The position numbers and the translations under genes are program-made. The notes under the pieces were generated by a model. That model was not told the DNA's origin and ran no database searches. It was given only the letters and a program-made list of their open reading frames with translations. Shown one piece after another: positions 24,823 through 34,506 of a stretch of DNA of 40,187 nucleotides (its first letter is position 1; the number at the start of each line of letters is the position of its first letter). The stretch lies in the NCBI GenBank assembly GCA_030605085.1, contig JAUWBH010000034.1, positions 1-40,187 of the forward strand. The letters run 5' to 3'. The stretch comes from Promethearchaeota archaeon (lineage in GTDB: Archaea > Asgardarchaeota > Lokiarchaeia > Sigynarchaeales > SOKP01).

Positions 24823-27135
24823 ATGGTAGATTTTGAAAAATTTTTAAACTATATTAAGATCCAAGATTATTACACAGGTCAAATATCGCATATTCACCAC
24901 ATCCCTGAAAAAAAAGCAAAATTTGGGATCTTAAAAAAACCTTTAAGAAAACGGTTGCAACGATGGTTAGACAACAATAATATAAATTTATGGGGACATC
25001 AGGCAGAAGCAATTAATGCAATCCGCGATGGTAAAAATACAGTAGTAGTCACTTCCACAGCCTCCGGGAAATCTCTCTGCTATAATCTTTCCGTATTACA
25101 ATCTATTTTGGACGAAGATCCTAATATCACAGCTCTTTATATTTTCCCAACAAAAGCCTTAGCAAGAGATCAATTAGCGGTCTTATCAAAATTTATGTCA
25201 AACACTAATATTAAGACGAGTAGAGTCGGAATTTACGACGGAGATGTTGGCCCCAACGAAAAAAGACTAGTTTTAGCAAATGCAAATATTGTGATTACGA
25301 ATCCTTATGGATTGCATTTTTATTTGCCATGGTTTAAACAAAAATGGAGTAGAATATGTAAGAATCTAAAATATATTGTCTTAGATGAAATTCACGTTTA
25401 TAGAGGTATTTTTGGGTCAAATTTTGCTTTATTATTAAGAAGGTTAAAGAGAATTCTTGAAACATTTAATGTAAAACCTATTTGGATTTTATCAAGCGCA
25501 ACCATTAACAATGCCAAGGAATTTGCTGAAAAATTGGTTGGGGAAAAATTCGTAATTGTTGATAAAGACGGTTCTCCTTCTGGTGCCAAAAAAGTTGTTT
25601 TATGGGATCTTCCTTACGACGAAACTTCCGGAAAATATAGGTCGGCTCATCAAGAAACCAAAAACCTTTTTGTTAGTCATTTAAGGAAAGAAATTCAAAC
25701 TTTAACTTTTACGCTTTCTAGAAAAATGGCTGAATTGCAAGCTATTTGGACCAAACAATCGTTGCCTACGATAAAAGAGAAGATTGTGAGTTATAGGGCA
25801 GGCATCAGCAAAAAAAAGAGAAGAGAAATAGAAGTAAGTTTTAAGAACAAAATGCTTCTAGGGATTAGTTCTACAAATGCTTTAGAATTAGGAATTGACA
25901 TCGGGTCTTTAGATGCCACTATAATTTCGGGATTTCCGGGGACTTTATCTAGCTTCTGGCAGCAAATAGGAAGATCCGGGAGGGGTGTAAATTTATCTTT
26001 ATCAACTCTAGTTCCCATGCCAGACGCTCTCGATCTATTTTATGTCCACAATCCAGATATTTTGTTTGGTCCCATAAAGGAGGAAATTCTAATAACATTA
26101 AGTAATAAGTATATTCTTAAAAACCATTTATGCTGTGCGGCTAAAGAAATTCCCATAAAAGCTGATGATTATCATAAATTTGGAATACAAGACACAAATA
26201 GAGAGTTATTTAACATATGCCTTGAAGAATTAGTTTCAGAAGCCATGTTAATGAAACGAGGAGAAAGATACTTTTGGAAAGGTGGCTTTTACCCTAACGA
26301 AAAATATGGGTTAAGTAATTTATCTAACCAAACTTATCAAGTAATTTTAAGAACTCCCGAAAAAGAAGTTTTTCTAACAACTGAAGACGAAAGTTATGTG
26401 TTTAGAGATTTACATTATGGGGCCGTTTATCTTTACGAAGCCGAAACCTATCTTGTCGAGGAATTGGATCTCCAAGAAAAGAAAGTGTATATCTCTAAAG
26501 CTTATGTGGATTTTTACACTCAATCGCTAAAACATACAAATATCACTCCAATTGAAATTTTCTCTCAGAGAGAAAGTGGACCTAACAATAATATTAAAGC
26601 CTTTTTTGGAAATGTGAAAGTTGAACACGAATATTATTCCTATAAAGTTATAGACATTCTAACTCAAGAAATACAATCCAGATTTCCTTTAGAAGATCTT
26701 CCAATCATAGAATTCGAAACTCACGCGCTGTGGTTTTTAATACCGTTCGAATTTCAAAAAGAACTTGAGTTAAAAGAGCACGACCTTGGAGGGACTGTAC
26801 ACGCAATTGAACATGCTATGATTGCCATGGCGCCAGCGTTAGCTCAAATTTCCCGATGGGACCTTGGCGGTCTTTCGATCGATTTCGATCCGGTTAACCA
26901 ACAACCAATAATTTACATTTACGACGCATATCGAGGTGGAATTGGAATTTCAGAATCTTTATACAATAATTTAACCGAATTATTAAGCCTCACTCATAAA
27001 TTAATTAGTTCATGTAGCTGTAAAACGCTTGATGGATGTCCTGGCTGCTGTTTATCCCCTAAATGTGGTAATAATAACGAACCTTTAGATAAAAAAGGCG
27101 CTCTTTTTCTTTTGAAAAAATTACTATACAACTAA
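24823..27135 (+). CDS. Hrq1/MrfA-type superfamily 2 DNA helicase with DUF1998 zinc domain
   Basis: 770 residues, typical length. Start ATG at 24823 rather than the in-frame TTG at 24811, because the promoter position fits. Helicase motifs in order: Q-like LWGHQAEAINAI, motif I TSTASGKSLCYN (about 79-90), motif Ia YIFPTKALARDQ, motif II LDEIHVY (DEIH near 188), motif III SSATINNA, motif V LELGIDIGSLDA, motif VI QQIGRSGRG. The C-terminus has the DUF1998-type four-cysteine cluster (CSCKTLDGCPGCCLSPKCG). This family includes MrfA, a 3'-5' helicase in mitomycin-damage repair, and eukaryotic Hrq1, so a DNA-repair role is likely. In bacteria mrfA sits with the nuclease gene mrfB; no such gene is adjacent here. 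Confidence 0.9.
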   Translation: MVDFEKFLNYIKIQDYYTGQISHIHHIPEKKAKFGILKKPLRKRLQRWLDNNNINLWGHQAEAINAIRDGKNTVVVTSTASGKSLCYNLSVLQSILDEDPNITALYIFPTKALARDQLAVLSKFMSNTNIKTSRVGIYDGDVGPNEKRLVLANANIVITNPYGLHFYLPWFKQKWSRICKNLKYIVLDEIHVYRGIFGSNFALLLRRLKRILETFNVKPIWILSSATINNAKEFAEKLVGEKFVIVDKDGSPSGAKKVVLWDLPYDETSGKYRSAHQETKNLFVSHLRKEIQTLTFTLSRKMAELQAIWTKQSLPTIKEKIVSYRAGISKKKRREIEVSFKNKMLLGISSTNALELGIDIGSLDATIISGFPGTLSSFWQQIGRSGRGVNLSLSTLVPMPDALDLFYVHNPDILFGPIKEEILITLSNKYILKNHLCCAAKEIPIKADDYHKFGIQDTNRELFNICLEELVSEAMLMKRGERYFWKGGFYPNEKYGLSNLSNQTYQVILRTPEKEVFLTTEDESYVFRDLHYGAVYLYEAETYLVEELDLQEKKVYISKAYVDFYTQSLKHTNITPIEIFSQRESGPNNNIKAFFGNVKVEHEYYSYKVIDILTQEIQSRFPLEDLPIIEFETHALWFLIPFEFQKELELKEHDLGGTVHAIEHAMIAMAPALAQISRWDLGGLSIDFDPVNQQPIIYIYDAYRGGIGISESLYNNLTELLSLTHKLISSCSCKTLDGCPGCCLSPKCGNNNEPLDKKGALFLLKKLLYN

Positions 27136-27452
27136 TTTATATTTGGATATATATAACAGAATTATATCATAAATTTTGAGTTATGATTTAGAAAATTATA
27201 GAAAATTATAACTTATTCGATATCTTTTTCTTCTTTGTTGAGTTTCTTCAAATGGCGCTTAAATTAGTTTTTGTGAGAGAATTAAATTATTAACTTTATC
27301 AAATGTCTTCATAAATTTCCGAATTATTTCTTTTTCAATTGAAAATACTATTTATTAAATATTTTCATTACACTAAATAAATTTTAATACGATTAATTTT
27401 CATATTCTTATATCATACAAATATAATTAATTAAACAAATTCGAGTGTTATT
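27136..27452. other. AT-rich intergenic region
   Basis: Nothing gene-like is visible. It contains TATA-like runs that probably belong to the former promoter of the DUF4139 pseudogene. Confidence 0.4.
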
Positions 27453-28143
27453 ATGGAAACCCAAAAGAACGAATTAGAATCTCAAATTGATAGCGTCATC
27501 GTGTACCAAACTGGTGTTCAAATAAAAAATATAGGAACTGTTAATCTTACAGAGGGAGAACAAATAATTAATAATTAATAATAAAAACCCTCATCCTGTC
27601 AACCTATCCGTTCAAGAATTAGAGACTGAAAAGAAATATTATTGGAGTTGCGTTGCCCCTGAAAATGTAATAATTCAAGATACTATTGTGAACGGCGATC
27701 TTTTATTATTAGCTGGCAATGTTAAAATATATTACTTAGAAGAATTTTTGGGTGAGACTAATATCTCTGTAGTTGCACCGAAAGAGAAATTTAAACTCGG
27801 TACGCGGGTTTCGTATGATTTAAAAATTGATAAGAAACTTATAGATAGATCAAAAGCTAAAAAGGTTGTTAAGGGCAGGTTAAAGAATAATTATGAATAT
27901 AAGATTAACATTAAAAATCTAAACAAAGCGACAGATGAATTAACTATATACGATAAAATTCCACATTCGTCTTCAGAAAATATAAAAGTAGAAATTGAAG
28001 AGATAAAACCTGAGCCAGATAAAAAACAACTCGGTGTATTAAAGTGGAAGTTCAATTTAGAGAATGTAGAAGAGAAAATTATTCATTATAAGTATTATGT
28101 TGAATACAAAAAAGGAATTAATATTACGCCGTCATTACCCTAA
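27453..28143 (+). pseudogene. DUF4139 protein with large internal deletion
   Basis: Two pieces of one gene. The ATG at 27453 opens a 41-residue frame that looks like the N-terminus of a DUF4139/mucoidy-inhibitor-A-like protein (DSVIVYQTGVQIKNIGTVNL) and ends at TAA 27576. Immediately after, in another frame, the C-terminal part of the same family follows from about 27580 (YYWSCVAPENVIIQDTIVNG, FLGETNISVVAPKEKFKLGT, HYKYYVEYKKGI). Several hundred central residues are absent and the two parts are out of frame. The GTG at 27688 could express a fragment but it would lack the fold's core. An intact relative is at 31410. Recent loss is likely because the pieces are still well preserved. Confidence 0.8.
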
Positions 28144-28205
28144 AGTCTAAATAATCGTAAATTCTAATTTCTTTAAAAAAATTATTAAGATTTTTTTTCA
28201 TTCAT

Positions 28206-28416
28206 TTTGACATCCCCAAAATGGGGATGTCTCGAGATAAAGATTATTTACAATAATATTTAAAAATTATACCCACGCACATGGGGATGTCTCGTAATCC
28301 TTTACTCTGGATTGAATAACCTTTTTATTATACCCACGCACATGGGGATGTCTCGCAGAGATGTGGCAAGACTAAAGCATAGTCTACAATAATGCCTTCA
28401 TATACGGGAATGCTTG
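28206..28416 (+). CRISPR. Orphan mini-CRISPR-like array, type I-E-like repeats
   Basis: Two identical 29-base repeats at 28266-28294 and 28327-28355 (core CCCACGCACATGGGGATG, end TCTCG) are separated by a 32-base spacer. A variant repeat at 28206-28234 shares the last 15 bases and forms an 8-bp hairpin (CATCCCCA AAA TGGGGATG), with a 31-base spacer. A strongly degenerate fourth copy may end at 28416, exactly 61 bases on (ACGGGAATG...TTG). The 29+32 geometry and the core closely resemble type I-E repeats. No cas genes are in the window, so it is a remnant or works in trans. Only two repeats match perfectly, so chance duplication is not fully excluded. Confidence 0.65.
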
Positions 28417-28552
28417 TATCTATCTGGCAAGTCCTAATGATAACGAAATTTCTGGAAATAATTTATCCAACAGCGATAATTATGGCCTTCACTTGCCTTA
28501 TTCGGATAAAAGAGAGAGAAGAGAAAAGAGAGATTATCTTAACCAACTTTAA

Positions 28553-30481
28553 TCAACTGTTTTCCAAGTTGTCAATGCTTTCTTGGACTGCTTTAACCTC
28601 ATTGGTTATACCTATTTGCTTATAGATTTTTAGAGCCTGCTTTAATTTCTCAAGTGCTAAGTCCTTTTCTTTCTTTTTTCCATATATGATTCCAATCCAC
28701 CAAAGGCTAAGGGCTTTTTTAGGCAGATCCCCGAGTTGTTCATCTATTTTCAGCGCTTCTTTATAGTATTCAAGGGCTTTATCATAATCCCCCCTTGCAT
28801 AGTAGATAAACCCCCCGATGTTGATGAGGATGGCTTCTTTATGACGGAGGTCTCCGAGTTGTTCTGCTATTTTCAGCGATTCATTGTAGTATTCAATGGC
28901 TTTATCATAATCCCCCCTAAAAGAGTAGATAGTTCCGATGCTGCTGAGGCAGCCTGCTTTACCAGTGAGGTCTCCGAGTTGTTCATCTATTTTCAGCGAT
29001 TCATTGTAGTATTCAATGGCTTTATCATAATCCTCCCTTGCAGCGTAGGCAAACCCGATGCTGAGGAGGCAGCTTGCTTTACCTTTTAGGTCTCCAAGTT
29101 GTTCATCTATTTTCAGCGATTCATTGTAGTATTCAATGGCTTTATCATAATCATCCCTTGCATAGTAGATTAACCCGATGTTGTTGAGGTCTCTTGCTTT
29201 ACCAGTGAGGTCTCCGAGTTGTTCATCTATTTTCAGCGCTTTATTGTAGTATTCAATGGCTTTATCATAATCCCACCTTAGAGAGTAGACTTTCCCGATG
29301 TTGTTGAGGAAATAAGCCCTTGCAGCATCATTATCTCCTTTCTCTACAATGTTAAGACCTCTCATGTAGCACCTTTCAGCAGCATTGAAACGGCTCAGAT
29401 TATCAAATAATTCCCCTGCAAACTGCATCCTTTTATACTCGGTTATATCTTTAAAAATCCCAGTATTCATGAGCCAGTCTTTAAATTCAGGGGTTCCAAC
29501 TGCGGTTTCTGTTTCAGGTTGTAACAGGCTGTGGTCAATATTTGTTGGTAGGATTGATGAGCACATTATCCCCGATACAAATTTTGCTGTGTTAGTTTTT
29601 ATCATGAAGACATCGAAACTACCACCCTCGCTTATTTCCAAAAGCATTCGTTCCGTTTTGCCCAGATTATCTTGATCTTGAATCTCACTGAACTTTTTGG
29701 ATGATACCTTAAGAATTTCCGTTTGCGCGCTTGTTGAATGCTCGACCCAGATTAAAGTTCCTAAGTCCGTTATTTCGTGTAGGACGGGTCCGATGTCAAA
29801 ATCATCGCTTCCTGAATAACCCATGACCACAAGGATCCGGTTTTTCATAAGGTTGCTGACTGCGGGCTTTTTATACGGTTCGATAGCGAAGGTTTCGCCT
29901 TTTTCTCGGTCTTTTCCAAGGGCGGTCATTGTTGTAACGAGCGAATCAACAGTATTCTCTGCCGTTATTATGTTCTTTTTGGAACCGTGAATTTTATAAA
30001 CAGGATACTTTTTGTCTCTTACTATTTTTGCGGGGTTTTCAAATTTTGAATAGTCTTCTTTTGTAATTACAGGTATTATACTTTCCCTTTCCCTTTTAGG
30101 AAGTATTTTTTCAAGAGCGTGCTCAAGCATGTAATCAAAATTTGTTGTTATCACATAGTGTCCACTTATAATTGTACCAGCAAGGAAGAGATGGATGGCA
30201 TTAGGTTCGGTTGCATGGTCAAAGTAGTCCATGAAATTCAAGCTTTTATCAAAAAATTTCTGGACCTGTTCAACAACTATCTCATATCTCAGTGTATCAA
30301 GCGAGAGAAGATTTTTGACTTCATCAGCAGGGGCACATTGTTCAATTAATATTTTGCTTAACTCCCTAGCCGATGAAAGGTTGGCTGGTGGGTCCATAGA
30401 GATTCCAGCGCCCACCAAGAAGGTATATTTTCCACCTAAATGGAAGACATCTCCGATTTTTCCCGTGAATTTTTCAAGCAT
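28553..30481 (-). CDS. SIR2-like NADase-type domain fused to TPR array; candidate defence effector
   Basis: 642 residues. The SIR2-like domain spans about 1-300: the NAD-binding GAGIS is at residues 24-28, TTNFD starts at 112, the catalytic-type His is in YKIHGS near 165, and VMGYSGSDDFDIG follows. This is the SIR2-like group found in NAD-depleting anti-phage proteins such as ThsA and DSR proteins, not protein deacetylases. Residues 360-630 hold about seven 40-residue TPRs (EYYNESLKIDEQLGDLTGKA). I infer TPR sensing of a phage or stress signal followed by NAD cleavage. The gene is clearly richer in G+C than its neighbours and its TPR style resembles methanogen proteins, suggesting transfer. 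It converges on a mini-CRISPR array 140 bases away. A single-gene system is possible. Confidence 0.85.
   Translation of the reverse strand: MLEKFTGKIGDVFHLGGKYTFLVGAGISMDPPANLSSARELSKILIEQCAPADEVKNLLSLDTLRYEIVVEQVQKFFDKSLNFMDYFDHATEPNAIHLFLAGTIISGHYVITTNFDYMLEHALEKILPKRERESIIPVITKEDYSKFENPAKIVRDKKYPVYKIHGSKKNIITAENTVDSLVTTMTALGKDREKGETFAIEPYKKPAVSNLMKNRILVVMGYSGSDDFDIGPVLHEITDLGTLIWVEHSTSAQTEILKVSSKKFSEIQDQDNLGKTERMLLEISEGGSFDVFMIKTNTAKFVSGIMCSSILPTNIDHSLLQPETETAVGTPEFKDWLMNTGIFKDITEYKRMQFAGELFDNLSRFNAAERCYMRGLNIVEKGDNDAARAYFLNNIGKVYSLRWDYDKAIEYYNKALKIDEQLGDLTGKARDLNNIGLIYYARDDYDKAIEYYNESLKIDEQLGDLKGKASCLLSIGFAYAAREDYDKAIEYYNESLKIDEQLGDLTGKAGCLSSIGTIYSFRGDYDKAIEYYNESLKIAEQLGDLRHKEAILINIGGFIYYARGDYDKALEYYKEALKIDEQLGDLPKKALSLWWIGIIYGKKKEKDLALEKLKQALKIYKQIGITNEVKAVQESIDNLENS
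28720..29300 (-). repeat. 120-bp tandem TPR-coding repeats
   Basis: Four to five 40-codon units have long identical DNA stretches (plus-strand TTCAATGGCTTTATCATAAT recurring every 120 bases). This indicates recent duplication within the SIR2-TPR gene. Confidence 0.85.
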
Positions 30482-30684
30482 GATATTCCCGTAAAAAAAG
30501 TGATTCTAAATTTCTAATCTAATTTTGAAGTTATATGGTGGTAACTTAATCAACTACATTTTATTATACAATTTTTCTATATAAATTTTTGCAATATAAT
30601 CCAAATATGTATGCTTTCAATCTCTTTTTCGTATTTTAATACTACTATATTTAAATTTTTATAAATAGGGATATTTAAAGACAT

Positions 30685-30867
30685 TTAATTAATTATGAAT
30701 TTAAATGGTTTAAAAAAGGTGCGCAACTGCCTTGAGAGCTCGCTTATCTTTTTAGAGTTTTCCATCGAATACCACTCAAGAAATTCGGAGTTCTCTTCAT
30801 AGTCTAAAAGGGAATGATCGTTAAATAAATCGTGAAAACCATCCAAATTATTCCAATTCTCTCCCAT
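30685..30867 (-). CDS. Possible small protein of 60 residues
   Basis: ATG frame with an AAAGGA ribosome-site-like stretch about 8 bases upstream. The sequence is balanced and helical (LLDYEENSEFLEWYSMENSK), ending basic and hydrophobic. No family recognised. Upstream of, and on the same strand as, the SIR2-TPR gene, so it could in principle be its partner, but the 200-base gap argues against tight coupling. Confidence 0.35.
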   Translation of the reverse strand: MGENWNNLDGFHDLFNDHSLLDYEENSEFLEWYSMENSKKISELSRQLRTFFKPFKFIIN

Positions 30868-31409
30868 GATATAATCCTTTTATTGTAAAATTTAAATAAA
30901 AAAACAATTAGTCATAAATTGTTAAGATGGGGAGTGTTATTTAAAAGGTCTATGGTTTTGATCAAAATCGATGAGATAAATCGTTATATTCTCTAAATTT
31001 GTATTTACCTTTTTGTCAAGGAAGCAAAATACGGTAATATATTAATCACATCACAAATTGAAATAGCGTGAAAATCGTGTAACAAAAAAAGAATTCAAAA
31101 GATTGTCTCCTAAATAACTAAAGAATTAAATTAAAATTACTTTAAGGAGGTGAATTTCCTAATGTTTTTCTAGATCTTCCTTGAGATTCAGATTTTTTTT
31201 TATTAAGTCTAAAAGAACTTAAGATTTGACATTTACATAGTCGTAAGAGTTTTTCAATCAAAAATCCAAGACATTATACCATTTTTAACGAAAATCTGGC
31301 TAGGAAATGTTGAGAAAAGCAATTATCTTACTTTACTTATCACTATTTATCATCTGATAAAATTCATATCTAGCAAATATTTATATTTTAATCTTATATC
31401 ATTATTTAT
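30868..31409. other. Gene-free region with an isolated perfect ribosome site
   Basis: About 540 bases with no credible gene. The notable feature is AAGGAGGTGA at 31144-31153 followed by ATG at 31162, which opens only ATG-TTT-TTC-TAG (stop at 31171-31173). The rest is AT-rich, with a TATA-like run (TATTTATATTTTAATC) about 30 bases before the next gene's ATG. Confidence 0.5.
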
Positions 31410-33488
31410 ATGAAAGGATTGAGTATAAAGAAAGTTATTATTCATCGATCTGGGATTTCTTATTTTATTCTCGAAGGAAAACAAAAAAGTAGCGGAACTT
31501 TTGAACTTGAATTTAAAATTGACGAAATGAACGATATATTAAAGTCTCTTTTTGTATTAGACACTAGTGAAAAAGGATTCATTTCTTCAATTTCTTACGA
31601 TGCCGCACTTGAGACTTATCAACTGTTAGAATCGATAATTCTAGACATTCCAGATAAAGACTCTTTTTCCTCACTCATAACCCAGATTAAAGGAGCAAAA
31701 GTTAATATAACAATCGGAAATTCTGAAAAGCTAACGGGAACTATAATGGGAATAGAATCCGTGGAAAAGTTGAATAAAGAAGGAAAGATTACAGAAAAAT
31801 TATTGATTTTATTAAAAGAAAATGAAATTATTATAAAAATACCTTTTACAGAAATATCATCGCTTGAAATTTTAAATGAGGATATTAAGAAAGATTTAAA
31901 ATTCTTTCTTGACACCGTAATCTCAGGAAAGAAAAAGGATTCAAAGAAAATCGTCATTAATTGCAAGTCTGGAGGTGATGATGAAGTTGAACGAACCATA
32001 GTTGTCAGCTATCTTCACGCCTCTCCGATTTGGAAAACATCCTATAGATTGATAATGAGTAAGCAACAAGCATTAGAGCAAAAGTGTTTGCTATCTGGTT
32101 ATTCACTCATAGAGAATGTCACTAATGTGGATTGGGAGGAAATTGAATTATCGCTAGTTGCTGGTATGCCCGTTTCCTTTATATATGAGTTTTATCGACC
32201 TATTTTTATAAAACGCCCTAAAATTCAACCGCCTAGAGTATTAAGTGCGCGACCAACTGAAATTGAGGAGGGAGTATCGACTGAAGAATATCGTAAATAC
32301 AAAGCACCACCACCAGCAAAACCCATGGCTGGCGCACCAAAAACTGCAAGAGCCGCAATCCAAGGTGAACTTAAAGAACTTTTTGCAAGGCGACCTGGAG
32401 CCCCAGGTGGACCCCCCGCTAGAGGTGCTGTATCTTCAATAATGGCAGATGTGGACGACCAAACGCTAATGAAAAAACTTAAATTTCAAACGTCAACACA
32501 AACTAAAGATTTGGGAGAACTTTTCGAATATAACATAACTAATCCAGTTACAATTAAAAGAAAACATAGCGCTTTAGTTCCCATATTAACGGAAGAAATA
32601 AAAGCTAAAAAGATATTGCTCTACAATAAAAACGAGCACGATAAAAATCCAAACGCTTGCCTTGAAATCACTAATAATACCGCTTTAACGCTCGAACGGG
32701 GTCCAGTAACAATTATATACGACGATAACCTTGCCGGAGAAGCAATTATTCCGTTTTTAATTAAAGACGATACGCGATTATTAAATTACGCTGTAGAGCA
32801 GGCCGTAATAATTAATCACGAAGAAAAGACTCAAAATCAAAACATACACAGGCTTTCGATAGGAGCCGCATATTGTTACGAGTACTATTTTACCGATTTA
32901 CGCTCCGAGTACAAAATTAAGAATAAAACTGACGAAGAGAAAGAGTTATATTTAGATCATCCTAAGAAGCCTGGCTATAAAATTGAAGAAAGTCCCGTAG
33001 AGCCCGAAGAGACTCCGAATTATTGGCGTTTCAAATTAAAACTAAAGCCAAAGGAAGCCATTGTTTTTAAAATTAGAGAAAAGAAAGAGAATTATACTTC
33101 GTATTATATATGGAATTGGACTAAAGACGACATTTTGAAAAGAGTTGATTTCTATATTAGACAGAGGTTCATTAACGAACAATTAGAAGCACAATTAAAG
33201 GAAGTTGGAGATCTAATTGGTAAGAAGAGTGATCTCGTCGATAAAAAATCTAATTTAGAAAACGAAAGGTATAACATGACAGATGAGCAAGCAAGACTTA
33301 GAGATAATATTTCTGTATTGGGAAACACATCTCATGAGAATTCCCTTAGAGAAAAATATGTAAAAAAACTGAGCGCTCAAGAAGAGAGATTTGAGAGGAT
33401 TTTTGAAGAAATTAAAGAATTAGAACGAGAAATAAAATCATTGGATAAGGAAATTACAGAGAAGATAAATAAACTTAAATTAAAATAA
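31410..33488 (+). CDS. DUF4139-like protein with C-terminal coiled coil
   Basis: 692 residues. The N-terminal strand IKKVIIHRSGISYFILEG is followed by a domain up to about 185, then the DUF4139 core (TIVVSYLHASPIWKTSYRLI, LLSGYSLIENVTNVDWEEIE, LSLVAGMPVSF). A Pro/Ala/Gly-rich loop spans about 285-350. The strand-rich second half runs to about 560, with SALVPILTEEIKAKKILLYN and YYWRF-like segments, and the last 110 residues are coiled coil. Bacterial relatives are annotated mucoidy inhibitor A, but biochemical function is unknown. The intact gene here may have made the neighbouring copy at 27453 redundant. No signal peptide, so cytosolic. Confidence 0.7.
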   Translation: MKGLSIKKVIIHRSGISYFILEGKQKSSGTFELEFKIDEMNDILKSLFVLDTSEKGFISSISYDAALETYQLLESIILDIPDKDSFSSLITQIKGAKVNITIGNSEKLTGTIMGIESVEKLNKEGKITEKLLILLKENEIIIKIPFTEISSLEILNEDIKKDLKFFLDTVISGKKKDSKKIVINCKSGGDDEVERTIVVSYLHASPIWKTSYRLIMSKQQALEQKCLLSGYSLIENVTNVDWEEIELSLVAGMPVSFIYEFYRPIFIKRPKIQPPRVLSARPTEIEEGVSTEEYRKYKAPPPAKPMAGAPKTARAAIQGELKELFARRPGAPGGPPARGAVSSIMADVDDQTLMKKLKFQTSTQTKDLGELFEYNITNPVTIKRKHSALVPILTEEIKAKKILLYNKNEHDKNPNACLEITNNTALTLERGPVTIIYDDNLAGEAIIPFLIKDDTRLLNYAVEQAVIINHEEKTQNQNIHRLSIGAAYCYEYYFTDLRSEYKIKNKTDEEKELYLDHPKKPGYKIEESPVEPEETPNYWRFKLKLKPKEAIVFKIREKKENYTSYYIWNWTKDDILKRVDFYIRQRFINEQLEAQLKEVGDLIGKKSDLVDKKSNLENERYNMTDEQARLRDNISVLGNTSHENSLREKYVKKLSAQEERFERIFEEIKELEREIKSLDKEITEKINKLKLK

Positions 33489-33617
33489 ATGGCTGATTTT
33501 ATTTCCAAAAAGTTCTCTATTTTTTAAATTTTTTTGCATATATTAACGAAACAGTAAATTTTTAATAATAATTTTTTTATTATTTATCACAGAATTATTT
33601 ATTTTTATAGTTAAAAC

Positions 33618-34313
33618 ATGTCAGCTAAAACTGGATTTAGAAGCCTTGCTTATCGTAGCGGTTTTGTCTATAATTGGTTTACTAAAAGACTTTACGACCA
33701 AAAAAAAAAATTCTTAACCATCTCAAAAATTATTGGCAACAATTCTAAGAAAGTATTAGACCTCCCCTGTGGAACGGGTTATTTAACTCATTTTTTACAT
33801 CCTTCTACTATTTACACTGGTTATGACATTAACCATAGATTTTTAAAGAAAATAAAAAAAGATTGGCGTAGAGGTAGAATTAAATTAAAAAAAGTTATTT
33901 TAAAACAAAACAATATTTTCAACTTTAATGAATACCCTGAAGAAAAACAAGATGTAATTGTATTTTGCGATATTCTCCACCATGTGTATCCAAGACATAT
34001 AGAATTAGTTGAAAAGACTAAAAATTTCGCAAAAAAAATAATAATTTGTGAACCTATCGCTGTTAGACCACAGGATAACATGAATGGACATGATCTTTTA
34101 GCAAGGTGTGTTATAAAGATCATCAAATATTTCCCCGAAAGATTAATAAAAATCAGTGATTTTCTCTTAGGAGATAACGATGGAATTAATACTTATGAAG
34201 AGAGGTCGTTATGGAAACATGATGAAGAAAGCCTCAAAGAACTCTACAGGAATATGGGTTTTTATAAAATATATAATATTATGGACGATTATATTGGCGT
34301 TTGGGAAGCTTAA
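33618..34313 (+). CDS. Class I SAM-dependent methyltransferase
   Basis: 231 residues. The SAM-binding motif I is KVLDLPCGTGYLTHF (about 48-62), with the acidic residue after strand 2 in YTGYDINHRF and motif IV in VIVFCDILHHVYP. The rest follows the family with an N-terminal helical lid (YRSGFVYNWFTKRLYDQ). Substrate unknown; the HH after ILH and the lid resemble small-molecule or lipid methyltransferases more than RNA ones. It stands alone, with TATA-like DNA upstream. Confidence 0.8.
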   Translation: MSAKTGFRSLAYRSGFVYNWFTKRLYDQKKKFLTISKIIGNNSKKVLDLPCGTGYLTHFLHPSTIYTGYDINHRFLKKIKKDWRRGRIKLKKVILKQNNIFNFNEYPEEKQDVIVFCDILHHVYPRHIELVEKTKNFAKKIIICEPIAVRPQDNMNGHDLLARCVIKIIKYFPERLIKISDFLLGDNDGINTYEERSLWKHDEESLKELYRNMGFYKIYNIMDDYIGVWEA

Positions 34314-34506
34314 ATTCAGTAAAAACCGTTAGTTTGATTAAGGATTTGATATTATCCTTTTAATCTAAAATTTTTTCTTGTTCTAAAAAAAAATTAAGAT
34401 AATATAAAAAGAAAAACCAATATTTAATTAATAAACATCTTTAAAATGGAACATTTTCTTAAGGAAATTAGACAATAATTAGAACAATTCGAGCTGTGTA
34501 AGAATA

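Noticed and set aside
28206..28355. Reading the mini-array as a simple tandem duplication rather than CRISPR
   Set aside because: The intervening sequences are unrelated to each other while repeats are identical or share a 15-base end, and spacing stays at 60-61 bases, which a simple duplication would not give.
28392..28625. 77-residue frame between the mini-CRISPR array and the SIR2-TPR gene
   Set aside because: It starts inside the degenerate fourth repeat, overlaps the end of the SIR2-TPR gene on the other strand and has no ribosome site.
28736..29089. Plus-strand frame with phenylalanine-rich repeats opposite the TPRs
   Set aside because: Antisense shadow of the 120-base TPR repeats.
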